Part shown: positions 27,452-37,400 of the stretch, in pieces
Position numbering within the stretch: position 1 is the stretch's first letter
Layout: the number at the start of each line of letters is the position of its first letter
NCBI GenBank assembly: GCA_017745595.1
Contig: WMBV01000012.1
Span: forward strand, 83,088-147,087
From: Bordetella petrii
Lineage (GTDB): Bacteria; Pseudomonadota; Gammaproteobacteria; Burkholderiales; Burkholderiaceae_B
Reading direction: 5' to 3'
DNA: 64,000 bases
Made by a program: the position numbers and the translations under genes
Notes under the pieces: generated by a model
Told to the model about the DNA's origin: nothing
The model's input: the letters and a program-made list of their open reading frames with translations, nothing else
Databases searched by the model: none

Positions 27452-28151
27452 GGCCCATTCCATCGCGGTCAGCTACGGGCCGCTGGAAGCCGTGCACGAT
27501 GTGTCGTTCCGCGTAGAAGAAGGCGAGATCGTGGCGCTGGTGGGGTCGAACGGCGCCGGCAAGTCCACCACGCTCAAGGCCTTGATGGGCCTGAAGCCAC
27601 TGACCCGGGGCGACCTGCACTGGGATGGGCGCTCTATCGCCAGGCTGCCGTCGGCCGGCCGCGTGGCCGGAGGCATCGCGCTGTCGCCCGAGGGCCGGCG
27701 CCTGTTTCCCGCCATGACGGTGTTCAACAACCTGGAAATGGGCGCCTATACCGTCAAGAACGCCGCCGCGCGGCGGCGGACGCTCGATGCGGTCTACAGC
27801 CTGTTTCCGCGCGTGCACGAAAGGCGCGGCCAGCTGGCGGGTTCGCTGTCGGGCGGCGAGCAGCAGATGGTCGCCATCGGGCGCGCGCTGATGGCGCAGC
27901 CGCGGCTGCTGCTGCTCGACGAACCGTCATTGGGGCTGGCGCCCAAGGTCATCGCGGAAATCGCCCAGACCGTGGAAAAGCTGAACCGCGAAACCGGCGT
28001 GTCGATCGTGCTGGTGGAACAGAATGCGAGGCTGGCGTTGCGCCTTGCGCACCGCGCCTATGTGCTGGAACGGGGCGAAGTGGTGCGTACCGGTACCGGC
28101 CAGCAACTGCTCGAAGACGACTTCGTCAGGCGAGCCTATCTTGGCGTGTAG
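27438..28151 (+). CDS. livF: Liv-type ABC transporter ATP-binding protein (LivF family)
   Basis: A 237-residue ATPase closing the importer. Walker A is GSNGAGKST (about residues 35-43), the signature is LSGGEQQMVAIGRAL (about 136-150), Walker B is LLLLDEPSLGLAP, and the H-switch region has changed to VLVEQNARLALRLA with Gln at the usual His position, as is normal for LivF. The next gene, a metallo-hydrolase, follows after 21 bases and is probably in the same transcript. Confidence 0.93.
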   Translation: MPTLEAHSIAVSYGPLEAVHDVSFRVEEGEIVALVGSNGAGKSTTLKALMGLKPLTRGDLHWDGRSIARLPSAGRVAGGIALSPEGRRLFPAMTVFNNLEMGAYTVKNAAARRRTLDAVYSLFPRVHERRGQLAGSLSGGEQQMVAIGRALMAQPRLLLLDEPSLGLAPKVIAEIAQTVEKLNRETGVSIVLVEQNARLALRLAHRAYVLERGEVVRTGTGQQLLEDDFVRRAYLGV

Positions 28152-28172
28152 CGGCGTAGGAGGCGCCCGAGC

Positions 28173-28976
28173 ATGACTGACAACTTGCCCCGATACGAGG
28201 TCTACGCTTTGCGCTATGCGCGCATGACGCGGCCGGCCTCGCACAATTTCATTCTGCACGACGCGCACGACGGCATGGTCGACATGGATTTCTATGTCTG
28301 GCTGATCAAGCACGGCGACACGGCGATACTGGTCGACACCGGGTTCGGCGAGCGCGGCGCCACGCAGCGCAACCGTCCGCAGGATTGTTGCCCGATCGAT
28401 GCGCTGAAGCACCTGGGCGTGGTCCCGGAACAGATCCGCGACGTGATCCTGACGCACCTGCATTGGGATCACGCCGGCAACCTGGACAAGCTGCCCAACG
28501 CCACCTTCCATCTGCAAGAGGCCGAGGCGGCCTATGCCACCGGCCGCTGCATGTGCCAGCCGATATTGCGGCGGCCCTTCGCGGCCGAAGATGTGTGCGA
28601 CTTCGTGCGGCGCCTGTATGAAGACCGGGTGGTCTTCCACGATGGCGACGCCACGCTGTTCCCGGGCATCGAGGTGCTGCATATCGGCGGCCACACCAAG
28701 GGCCTGCAGGCGGTGCGGGTCCATACGGCGCGCGGCTGGGTGGTACTGGCGTCCGATGCCGCGCACTACTATGACAACGCCACGCTGAAGGTGCCGTTTC
28801 CGGTCGTGGTCGACGTGGAGCAGATGCTGCTCGGCCACCAGCGGCTGCTGAAGCTGGCCGGTTCGGTCAGCCATTTCGTGCCGGGCCACGATCCGGCGGT
28901 GCTGAAGTCATACCCGAACCTGCCCGGCGTGCCGGTGCCCATCGCGGTGCTGCACGAGCAGCCCGTTCAACGCTAA
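28173..28976 (+). CDS. Metallo-beta-lactamase-fold hydrolase, acyl-homoserine lactonase-like
   Basis: A 267-residue MBL-fold hydrolase. The metal motif HxHxDH is present as THLHWDHAGN (about residues 91-100), with later metal ligands in HIGGHTKGLQAV and LASDAAHYYDN. This resembles the AHL-lactonase (AiiA-like) branch, but in a catabolic operon opening a lactone or thioester of the pathway is as likely as quorum quenching. No signal peptide is present. It lies 21 bases after livF and 53 bases before the MmgE/PrpD gene. Confidence 0.86.
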   Translation: MTDNLPRYEVYALRYARMTRPASHNFILHDAHDGMVDMDFYVWLIKHGDTAILVDTGFGERGATQRNRPQDCCPIDALKHLGVVPEQIRDVILTHLHWDHAGNLDKLPNATFHLQEAEAAYATGRCMCQPILRRPFAAEDVCDFVRRLYEDRVVFHDGDATLFPGIEVLHIGGHTKGLQAVRVHTARGWVVLASDAAHYYDNATLKVPFPVVVDVEQMLLGHQRLLKLAGSVSHFVPGHDPAVLKSYPNLPGVPVPIAVLHEQPVQR

Positions 28977-29029
28977 TCTGCAACCGCGGCCGCCCGGCGG
29001 GCCGCCCTGAAGACGGAAACACGTTCATC

Positions 29030-30436
29030 ATGCTTGCTACTTCCAACCTGCGGGCCCCTTCGTCCAGCATTGCGCTGGCGCTGGCCCGCCATGCGCGCGG
29101 CCTGACCCTCGAAGCCCTGCCGGCGGCCGTGCGCGAGAAATCCCTGCTGCACATCATCGATGCCATCGGGCTGGGCATTGCCGCGCACCAATTCGATTTT
29201 TCGGGGCCGGGCCTGGCCGGCATCCGCGCCGCGGGGGCGCCGGGCGAGGCCACGGTGATCGGCGGCGGCGCCGCGCTGCAGGCCCGCGACGCCGCCATGG
29301 CCAACGGCTACCTGATGCACGGGCTGGATTTCGACGACACGCACCCGGGCGCCATCGTGCATCCCTCGGTGGCCTGCCTGCCGGCGGCGCTGGCCCTGGG
29401 CGAGACCCTGGACCTGAGCTGGGGCGAGGTGCTGACCGCGTATGCGCTGGGCATGGAGACCGCCATACGCCTGGGCCGCTCGGTCAAGGGCGGTTTTCAC
29501 CACGGCGGATTCCACGCCACGGGCATCGTGTCGCATTTCAGTTCGGCGCTGGTGGCCGGCAAGCTGCTGGGGCTGAGCGAAGACCAGCTGGTCGCCGCCC
29601 AGGGCATCGCGGCCAGCACCGCGTCGGGGCTGCAGGTCTTTCTGGAAGACGGCGCCTGGACCAAGCGGCTGCACCCGGGCTGGGGCGCCTCGGCCGGCAT
29701 CACGGCGGCGCAGATGGCCCGCGCCGGCTTCTACGGGCCGCGCCGTCCGTACGAAGGGCAGTTCGGGCTGTACGAAACCCACATGCAGACCCGCGCCGAC
29801 CAGGTCGACGCGGATTCGGTCATGAACGCGCTGGGCCATGAATGGACGCTGCTGGAAACGTCGATCAAGCCGTATCCCGTGTGCCACTTCATTCATGGCT
29901 GCGCCGAGGCGGCGCTGCGCATCCACGGCGAGCTGGGCGGGCGCGCGGCGGACATCCGCGCGATCGAATGCGAGCTGCCCGCGGCCACGCTGCCCATCGT
30001 GGCCGAGCCGGTGCACATCAAGAAGCAGCCCCGCAGCGATTACGATGCCAAGTTCAGCGTGCAGTTCGTGGTGGCCGCCTGCCTGGCGCTGGGGCGCTTC
30101 ACGCTGCATGAGCTGAGCCCCGAACGCCTGGCCGATCCGGCGCTGCTGGCGCTGGCCGGCCGCACCGACTGCAAGGCCCAGGAAGTCACCGCCTTCCCCA
30201 AGTATTTTTCGGGCGCGGTCACGGTGACGCTGCAGGACGGCACGCGCCTGCGCGAAGAGGTGCCGGTCAACCTGGGCAGCGGCGAGCGGGCGCTGGCGCA
30301 GGCGGACATTGTCGAGAAATTCAAGGCCAATGCCAGCCTGACGTTGCCACCGGTGCGCACGGCCCTTATCCTGGACGCTTTTCTGGCGGCCGAGGCCGCG
30401 ACGCCGGTGCGCGACCTGATGAAGCTGCTGGGTTAG
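29030..30436 (+). CDS. MmgE/PrpD family protein
   Basis: A 468-residue protein of the MmgE/PrpD family, which includes 2-methylcitrate dehydratase, aconitate decarboxylase and isomerases of short polycarboxylates. Family marks are LLHIIDAIGLGIAAH near residue 42, NGYLMHGLDFDDTHPGAIVHPS (about 92-113), KGGFHHGGFHATGIVSHFSSA and SIKPYPVCHFIHG near residue 282. It probably handles a polycarboxylic intermediate delivered by the preceding genes. The substrate is not determinable. A LysR gene follows on the same strand. Confidence 0.88.
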   Translation: MLATSNLRAPSSSIALALARHARGLTLEALPAAVREKSLLHIIDAIGLGIAAHQFDFSGPGLAGIRAAGAPGEATVIGGGAALQARDAAMANGYLMHGLDFDDTHPGAIVHPSVACLPAALALGETLDLSWGEVLTAYALGMETAIRLGRSVKGGFHHGGFHATGIVSHFSSALVAGKLLGLSEDQLVAAQGIAASTASGLQVFLEDGAWTKRLHPGWGASAGITAAQMARAGFYGPRRPYEGQFGLYETHMQTRADQVDADSVMNALGHEWTLLETSIKPYPVCHFIHGCAEAALRIHGELGGRAADIRAIECELPAATLPIVAEPVHIKKQPRSDYDAKFSVQFVVAACLALGRFTLHELSPERLADPALLALAGRTDCKAQEVTAFPKYFSGAVTVTLQDGTRLREEVPVNLGSGERALAQADIVEKFKANASLTLPPVRTALILDAFLAAEAATPVRDLMKLLG

Positions 30437-30505
30437 CACTGTGTCCGGACACGGCGGGCGGCGCGCGCCGGCGGGGCCGGCTTCGTCATCTGAAAGCGCC
30501 TAGCC

Positions 30506-31405
30506 ATGGACATGCGCCAACTGCGGTATTTCGTGACCGTCGCGGAAGAACTGAGCTTCCGGCGGGCGGCCGAACGCCTGCATATTTCCCAGCCCCCGCT
30601 GTCCCAGCACATCAAGGCGCTCGAAGAAGAAATGGGCGTCTTGCTGTTTCACCGCACGCGCCGCGAGGTCAAGCTGACCGAAGCCGGCCAGGCGTTTTTG
30701 CGCGAGACCCGCGTTCTGCTCGACCAGATGCGCACGGCGGTCAATGCCGCCGTGCGCGCGGGCCAGTCGGACGTCGGCGTGCTGCGCATCGGCGTGGCCA
30801 CTTCCGCGCTGTTCCATCTGGTGTCGCAATTCCAGCGGCTGATGGATGCGCATTTTCCGGGCGTCGTGCCGTCGTTCGTCGACATGGTGTCGGCCGAGCA
30901 GGTCAAGGCCGTATCGATGGGGCTGCTGGACCTGGGCATCGTGCATGCGCGCCCGGACCGCACCGAGGTGCAGCGGCAGCTGATCTACCGCGAACCCCTG
31001 GTGGCGGTGCTGCCCAGCCAGCATCGGCTGGCGCACCAGGGCGGCTTCCAGTTGTCGATGCTGTCCGAAGAGCCCATGGTGGCGCTGCGGCGCGAGCACG
31101 GGCCGTCCATCTATGACGCGATCGTGGCCTGCTGCTACGAGGCGGGGTTCAGCCCCGACATCAAGCACGTGGCGCGCAGTCCGCTGACCATCTTCCAGAT
31201 GGTGCGGCTGGGGCTGGGGGTGTCCATCGTGCCGGCTTCTTACGCCAGCACCGGCTTTTCCGGCGTCGTGTTCCGCGAGTTCGCGCAAAGCGCCGGGCAG
31301 GTGCGCCTGGAACTGATCTGGAGCGACAAGCACGCCAACGACCTGACCCGCCGGGTCGTGCGCGAACTGGTCCCGCGGCTGGCGATCGGCACGCTGCCGG
31401 CGTGA
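30506..31405 (+). CDS. LysR family transcriptional regulator
   Basis: A 299-residue LysR protein of the BenM/CatM-like group: MDMRQLRYFVTVAEELSFRR, AAERLHISQPPLSQHIKALE (residues 1-40), then an effector domain from about residue 90. It is the last gene of the + strand block that holds the Liv importer and MmgE/PrpD gene, unlike the usual divergent layout. Its target may be this block or a distant one. The 30 bases around its stop codon are duplicated at 31521-31555. Confidence 0.9.
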   Translation: MDMRQLRYFVTVAEELSFRRAAERLHISQPPLSQHIKALEEEMGVLLFHRTRREVKLTEAGQAFLRETRVLLDQMRTAVNAAVRAGQSDVGVLRIGVATSALFHLVSQFQRLMDAHFPGVVPSFVDMVSAEQVKAVSMGLLDLGIVHARPDRTEVQRQLIYREPLVAVLPSQHRLAHQGGFQLSMLSEEPMVALRREHGPSIYDAIVACCYEAGFSPDIKHVARSPLTIFQMVRLGLGVSIVPASYASTGFSGVVFREFAQSAGQVRLELIWSDKHANDLTRRVVRELVPRLAIGTLPA

Positions 31406-31555
31406 ACGGGGCCGCCTTCCGCCATCGAGCCTGGTGTCAGGCTCCGCAGGTGCCTGACACCGCGGTGGGCAGAGGCTGTGCCAGCGGTGTCTGACACCCT
31501 GGCGGGAGTCAGACACCAGACCCCGGCGTGAGCGGGGCCAGCCTTCCGCCATCGG
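31397..31555. repeat. Palindromic repeats inside a duplicated lysR 3' end
   Basis: Two palindromic repeats (31433-31461, with a 2-base shorter centre, and 31486-31517) lie between convergent genes. They are flanked by a near-identical direct repeat. The stretch from CCGGCGTGA to GCCTTCCGCCATCG at 31397-31427 recurs at 31523-31553 with one substitution and one inserted base. The first flank contains the lysR stop codon, so the second is a copy of the gene end. Confidence 0.8.
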
Positions 31556-31558
31556 CTT

Positions 31559-32119
31559 TCAATGATCGGCGCGGTACAGTTCGCCGGCCAGCACGTTGCG
31601 CCAGTTGGCCCAGGTCAGCCGCGGCTGGCCGGTGGCCTGGCGGTTGTAGGGGGTGTCGTACACGATGTGGCGCCAGCTGGGCGGCAGCGCGCCCTGGATG
31701 AATGGCTTGTCGTCGATGAGCAAGTCGCCGCGCACCAGTGTCTTGTCGCGCGTCAGCACCAGCCGTTCGGTCGCGGCGCGGCCCAGGTGCCGTTCCACCC
31801 ACAGGTATTTTTCGGCCACGCAGTTTTCGAACTGGCGCAGCGGCGACGAGCAAATGCGCACGTCCAGGCCCAGCGCCAGCAGTTCCCGGTAGGCCTCGAT
31901 CGCCCCCGGCACCGGCGGCAGGTTCCGGATGAACCCCGGAGCGGTATAGATGGCCTCGGCGCGCGCCCGCAGTTCGGGCGGATAGTCTTCCAAAATATGG
32001 AAGGACCGGCGGCTTTCGTAAGGCACCGGCGGGATGTCGGGATGGCGCTCGCGCCACGCTTCGATGAACGCGTGTTCGAAGTCGGCCAGGACGCCGTCTT
32101 GGTCTAGCAGGATCAGCAT
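31559..32119 (-). CDS. 5'(3')-deoxyribonucleotidase-like HAD phosphatase
   Basis: A 186-residue HAD-superfamily protein of the NT5C type. The opening LLDQDGVLADFEHAF gives the DxDG nucleophile motif (residues 5-8), YESRRSFHILEDYPPELR is the cap region, and LVLTRDKTLVRGDLLIDDKP carries the late Lys and Asp-Asp motif. It would remove phosphate from deoxynucleoside monophosphates in the cytoplasm. The start at 32119 begins directly at the fold; an upstream start at 32158 would add 13 unlike residues. It probably shares a transcript with thpR upstream. Confidence 0.85.
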   Translation of the reverse strand: MLILLDQDGVLADFEHAFIEAWRERHPDIPPVPYESRRSFHILEDYPPELRARAEAIYTAPGFIRNLPPVPGAIEAYRELLALGLDVRICSSPLRQFENCVAEKYLWVERHLGRAATERLVLTRDKTLVRGDLLIDDKPFIQGALPPSWRHIVYDTPYNRQATGQPRLTWANWRNVLAGELYRADH

Positions 32120-32173
32120 GGTGCGCGCCGGGGCAGGAACGGGCCCCGATTGTGCCATGCGCGGCGCGCCGGG

Positions 32174-32737
32174 TCAGCCGGCCGACCGCGCCAGCACCTG
32201 ATAATGCGCCACGCCGTCCTGCGGACGCGATTGCACCAGCACATAATGGCCGTACTGCCAGTGCACCGGCGCCGGCGCGGCCGGGACATCCAGGCTGGCC
32301 GCGCGCCGCAGCAGCGTCACGTGCGGCCGGAACGCCTGCGCCGGCCGCGGCCAGCCCAGGGGTTCCAGCCAGTCCCACAGCGCGTCGTGGGTGTGCCGCA
32401 GCGCGGGGTCGGGGGTGGACGGGCCGGCCCACACGATGCCCTGGCGCGCGAAAGCGCCGTAGCGGTCCAGCGTGAGGCGGCCGGGCGGTGAACGCTGCCC
32501 GGCGGTGGCGGCCACCAGCTCGGGCACGCGCTCAGCGTCGACCGCGCCCAAAAATGCCAAGGTCAGGTGCAAGGTATCGGGCCGCATGGCGCGCCCGCCG
32601 CAGGCGGCCTGGGCTTGTGCGGCCCAGCCGGCCAGCGTGGCGGCCAGTGCGGGCCCAGGCCATAACGCGAAAAACAGCCGCGCGCGGGCCGGTGCGGGCG
32701 CGGGGGCAGGCACAGCGGAACGGGAAGAGGCGGGCAT
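32174..32737 (-). CDS. thpR: RNA 2',3'-cyclic phosphodiesterase
   Basis: A 187-residue 2H phosphoesterase. Two catalytic HxT motifs are seen, LHLTLAFLG (about residues 61-69) and PHVTLLRRAA (about 140-149). ARLFFALWPGPALAATL near the N-terminus is the typical ThpR/LigT opening. It opens 2',3'-cyclic phosphates on RNA ends. Length is normal. The nucleotidase gene follows on the same strand. A second, different 2H protein is encoded at 62613. Confidence 0.9.
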   Translation of the reverse strand: MPASSRSAVPAPAPAPARARLFFALWPGPALAATLAGWAAQAQAACGGRAMRPDTLHLTLAFLGAVDAERVPELVAATAGQRSPPGRLTLDRYGAFARQGIVWAGPSTPDPALRHTHDALWDWLEPLGWPRPAQAFRPHVTLLRRAASLDVPAAPAPVHWQYGHYVLVQSRPQDGVAHYQVLARSAG

Positions 32738-32805
32738 GACGCCACATTATGGCCGACTCCAGGCAAGGAATGCTACGTGGCGTTGCCGCCACAGGTGTCG
32801 CCACA

Positions 32806-32950
32806 GGTGTCCGACTCCCGCAAGGGTGTCGGACACCGAAGAGGGCAAGCGGATCTCGACAGCACGGTGTCCGACACCCTGCGGGAGTCGGACACCTGAC
32901 TTGCGTGACCCCGCGGGTGTCAGACACCTGTATCAGGCGCCCGACACCGC
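32806..32950. repeat. Cluster of palindromic repeats between tandem - strand genes
   Basis: Copies at 32806-32837 and 32866-32896 have arms GGTGTCCGAC and GTCGGACACC, a variant in which T/A is replaced by C/G in both arms (compensatory change). A third imperfect copy runs from about 32916 to 32948. Matching changes in the two arms indicate that pairing of the stem is maintained. Confidence 0.82.
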
Positions 32951-32970
32951 CGCGCAGACAAAGCACGGCC

Positions 32971-34443
32971 TCATCGTTGCGCCAGGGCCGGCGGCAAGGG
33001 CGTGTCCCAGCCGCCGCCCAGGGCCCGCACCAGGTTCACGGCCGAACGGGCGCGTTCTCCGTCCAGCTGCACGGCCACGCGCTGCTGCGCCAGCACCGTG
33101 CGGTCGGCCTCGATCACATCCAGATAGCTGATCGAACCTTCCCGGTACTGCGTGTGCGAGATGCGCGCCGCGCGCTGCGACGCCTGCAGCGCCGCGTCCT
33201 GCGCCGACGTCTGGCTGGACAGGATGCGCAGGTTGGCCAGGTTGTCTTCCACCTCGCGAAAGGCCGTCAGCACCGTCTGGCGGTAGTTGGCCACGTCTTC
33301 CTCATAGACCGCGCGGGCGCGGTCCAGCCCCGCCTGGCGGCGGCCGCCGTCGAAGATGGGCAGCGACAGCGCCGCGCCCACCAGCGGGCCCAGCAAGAAC
33401 GTGCGGCTCGACCATTCGAACAAGTCGCCCAGCTCCGCCGATTCGAAGCCCGCCGCGCCCGTGATGTTCAGGCTGGGGAAAAACGCCGACTTTGCCACGC
33501 CGATGCGCGCGTTGGCGGCCGCCATGGCGCGTTCGGCCGCGGCGATATCCGGGCGCCGCTCCAGCAAGGTAGACGGCAGGCCCGGCGGCACATTCACCGC
33601 GATGCGCGACAGGGGTTGCGACGACAGGCTGAATTCCGACGGCGCCTTGCCCAGCAGCACGGCCAGGGCGTGTTCGGCATTGGCGCGGCGGCGTTCGAAG
33701 CCCAGGGCCTCGGAACGCGCGGACTCCAGTTCCGAGCGCGAGCGCGCCAGATCCAGTTCGCTGATGTCGCCCGCGTCGTAGCGGCGCTGGATCAGCTGCA
33801 GCGTCTCGGCGCGCAGTTCGACCGTGCGCCGGTACAGTTGCAGGCCCGCATCCAGTTCGCGCACCTGGAAATAGGCTTGCGCCACGTCGGCCTGCAGCGC
33901 CAGCAGCACCGAACGGTACAAGGCCTCGCTTTGCTGCGCGTCGGCGGTGGCGGCGTCCACGCTGGATGCCACGCGCCCGAACAGGTCCACCTCGTACGAC
34001 ACGCCTGCCTGCGCGCGCCACAGTGTCGACGGATCGGTCGAGCCGCCGGCCGCCAACCCTTGCGAGGCGGGCGACGGCCGTTGGCGCGTGGGGCCGAAGC
34101 CCGCGTCCACGGTGGGAAACCGGTCGGACCTTGCGCTACCCAGCAGCGCGCGGGCCTGCTTCAGCCGCGCCGCGGCGGCCTGCAAGCTGTGGTTGGCCTG
34201 CTGCGCCTCGTCTTCCAGTGCATTCAGCGTATCGTCGCCGAACAGCTTCCACCACTGGCCGCGCAACGCCTCTTCGGCCGGCTGGGCAGCTTGCCAGCTG
34301 CCGGCTTCCTGCGCCGGCAGTGCTTCCTTGAAGGCCGCCGGCGTGTCGACGTCGGGCCGTTGGTATTCGGGGCCCACCGCGCAGCCGGCCAGCACCAGCA
34401 AGGCGGCCAGCAGGGCGGGGGCACGGATCAATAAGTGCTTCAT
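32971..34443 (-). CDS. RND efflux outer-membrane lipoprotein, NodT/OprM family
   Basis: A 490-residue outer-membrane channel subunit. The signal peptide ends in the lipobox LAGC (residues about 17-20, then AVGPEYQRP), so it is a lipoprotein. Typical features are the two homologous halves with long helices, for example YRSVLLALQADVAQAYFQVRELD and YRQTVLTAFREVEDNLANLRIL, and PDIAAAERAMAAANARIGVAKSAFFPSLNITG. The start at 34443 is chosen for the lipobox. It is the last gene of the efflux operon, 14 bases after the pump gene. Confidence 0.92.
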   Translation of the reverse strand: MKHLLIRAPALLAALLVLAGCAVGPEYQRPDVDTPAAFKEALPAQEAGSWQAAQPAEEALRGQWWKLFGDDTLNALEDEAQQANHSLQAAAARLKQARALLGSARSDRFPTVDAGFGPTRQRPSPASQGLAAGGSTDPSTLWRAQAGVSYEVDLFGRVASSVDAATADAQQSEALYRSVLLALQADVAQAYFQVRELDAGLQLYRRTVELRAETLQLIQRRYDAGDISELDLARSRSELESARSEALGFERRRANAEHALAVLLGKAPSEFSLSSQPLSRIAVNVPPGLPSTLLERRPDIAAAERAMAAANARIGVAKSAFFPSLNITGAAGFESAELGDLFEWSSRTFLLGPLVGAALSLPIFDGGRRQAGLDRARAVYEEDVANYRQTVLTAFREVEDNLANLRILSSQTSAQDAALQASQRAARISHTQYREGSISYLDVIEADRTVLAQQRVAVQLDGERARSAVNLVRALGGGWDTPLPPALAQR

Positions 34444-34457
34444 GGCTATGTTTCTCT

Positions 34458-37400
34458 TCAATGGCCGGTATGCGGCGCGGGAACCGGCGCCTGGTGCGAC
34501 GCGGCCGAATGCAGCTTGCGCGCGCCCAGGGACCGCAGCAGTACGTAGAACACCGGGGTCAGGAACAGGCCGAACAGCGTCACGCCCAGCATGCCGAAGA
34601 ACACCGCCACCCCCATGGCATGCCGCATTTCCGAACCGGCGCCCGACGACAGCACCAGCGGCACGACACCCATGATGAAGGCGATCGACGTCATCAGGAT
34701 CGGGCGCAGGCGCAGCCGGCTGGCCTCGATGGCGGCCGCCAGCGGCGTGCTGCCCTGCATTTCCAGCTCGCGCGCGAACTCCACGATCAAGATCGCGTTC
34801 TTGGCCGACAGCCCCACCAGCACCATTAGGCCGATCTGCGTGAAGATGTTGTTGTCGCCGCCGGTCAGCCACACGCCGGTCAGGGCCGCCAGGATGCTCA
34901 TCGGCACGATCAGGATCACCGCCAGCGGCAGCGTCAGGCTTTCATACAGCGCGGCCAGCACCAGGAACACCAGCAGCACGCTGATGGGAAACACCCAGAT
35001 GCCCGCGTTGCCCGCCAGAATCTGCTGGTACGTCAGGTCGGTCCATTCGAACTTCACCCCGCGCGGCAGCGTTTCGGCGGCGATGCGCTCGGCCGCGTCC
35101 TGCGCCTGGTCGGACGAATACCCCGGCGCCGGGCCGCCGTTGATGTCGGCGGCGGTGTAGCCGTTGTAGCGAACCACCATCTCGGGGCCGAACGTCTGCT
35201 TCACGTCCACCAGCGCCGACAGCGGCACCATCTGGCCCGATTCGCTGCGTGTCTTCAGCTGCAGAATGTCGTCGGGATGCGCGCGGAACGGCGCGTCGGC
35301 CTGCGCCCGCACCTGGAACACGCGCCCGAACCGGTTGAAGTCGTTCACGTACATCGACCCCAGGTAGATCTGCAAGGTGTCGAACACGTCGGTCACCGGC
35401 ACGCCCAGCTGCTTGGCCTTGACGCGGTCCAGGTCCACGTCCAGTTGCGGCACATTGATCTGGTAGTTCGAGAACGTCGGCCCCAGCTCGGGCGTCTGGC
35501 GCGCCTTGGCCAGGAACGCTTGCGTGGCCTTGTCCAGTTCGGCATAGCCCAGCGCGGCGCGGTCTTCGATCTGCAGCTTGAAGCCGCCCATGGTGCCCAG
35601 CCCCATGACCGGCGGCGGCGGGAACACGGCGATGAACGCGTCCTTGATGCCCGCGAACTTGGCATTCAGGCTGCCCGTGATCGCATCGCCCGACAGCGCC
35701 GCGTCGTGGCGCTCGCCGAACGGCTTCAGCGTCACGAACACGATGCCGGCACTGGAACTATTGGTAAAGCCGTTGATCGACAGGCCCGGGAAGGCAATGG
35801 CGCTTTCCACGCCCGGCTCTTTCAGCGCGATGTCCGACATGCGGCGTATCACGTCTTCGGTGCGGTCCAGCGACGCGCCATTGGGCAACTGGGCAAAGCC
35901 GATCAAATATTGCTTGTCTTGCGCGGGCACGAAGCCGCCTGGCACCAGGTACGAAATGCCCACGGTGGCCGCAAGCAGCACCGCATACACGGCCATCGCG
36001 CCGCCCTTGCGGCGGATCACGCCCGTCACACCCTTGGCGTACGACTCCGAGGCCCGGCCGAAAAAGCCGTTGAACCAGTTGAAAAAGCCGCCGAACACCC
36101 GGTTCATGCCGCGCGTCAGCCAGTCGGGCTTTTCGTGGTGCCCCTTCAGCAGCAGGGCCGACAGCGCCGGCGACAGGGTCAGCGAGTTGAACGCCGAGAT
36201 CACCGTCGAAATGGCGATGGTCATGGCGAACTGCTTGTAGAACTGGCCCGACAGCCCGGTCATGAACGCCAGCGGCACGAACACCGCGCACAGCGTCAGC
36301 GCAATCGCGATAATGGGCCCGCTGACTTCGCGCATGGCGCGGTACGTGGCCTCGCGCGGCGTCAGCCCGGCCGCGATGTTGCGTTCCACGTTCTCGACCA
36401 CCACGATGGCGTCGTCCACCACGATACCGATGGCCAGCACCATGCCGAACAGCGACAGCGCATTGATCGAATAGCCGAACAGCAGCAGCAGCGAAAACGT
36501 GCCCACGATAGACACCGGCACCGCCAGCAGCGGAATGATCGACGCGCGCCAGGTCTGCAAGAATACGATCACCACCAGCACCACCAGCGCGATGGCCTCG
36601 AGCAGCGTCGAGATCACCGCCTTGATGCTGGACCTGACAAACTGCGTGGGGTCGTATTCAATGCGGTATTCCACCGAAGGCGGAAAATCGGCCGACAGCT
36701 CTTTCATGGTCTCGCGCACCTGCGCCGACACATCCAGCGCGTTGGCGCCCGGCGACTGCATGATCCCCATGCCGATGGCCGGCTTGTTGTTCAGCAGCGA
36801 ACGCAGGCCGTATTCCTGCGCGCCCAGCTCGATGCGCGCCACGTCCGACAGCCGCGTCACCGCGCCGTCGGGCGACGACTTCAGAATGATGTTGCCGAAC
36901 TCGGTCTCGTCCTGCAGGCGGCCCTGCGCGTTCACCGAGAACTGCATCGGCACGTCGCCCTGCGTGGGCGAAGCGCCGATCACGCCGGCCGCCACCTGCA
37001 CGTTCTGTTCGCGAATCGCGTTGACCACGTCGCTGGCGGTCAGGCCGCGCTGCGCCACTTTCTGCGGGTCCAGCCACACGCGCATCGAATAGCTGCCCGA
37101 GCCCCAGATCTGCACTTCGCCCACGCCGCTGATGCGCGCCAGGCGGTCTTTCACGTTCAGCACCGCATAGTTGCGGAGATACGTGATGTCGTAGCGGTCG
37201 TCGGGCGAAATCAGGTGCACCACCAGCGTCAGGGTGGGCGAGCTCTTGGTGGTGGTCACGCCCAGGCGCTGCACGTCCGGCGGCAGGCGCGGCAGGGCCT
37301 GCGACACGCGGTTCTGCACCAGTTGCTGCGCCTTGTCCGGGTCCACCCCCAGCTTGAAGTACACGGTGACCGCCAGATTGCCGTCGCTATTGGCCTGCGA

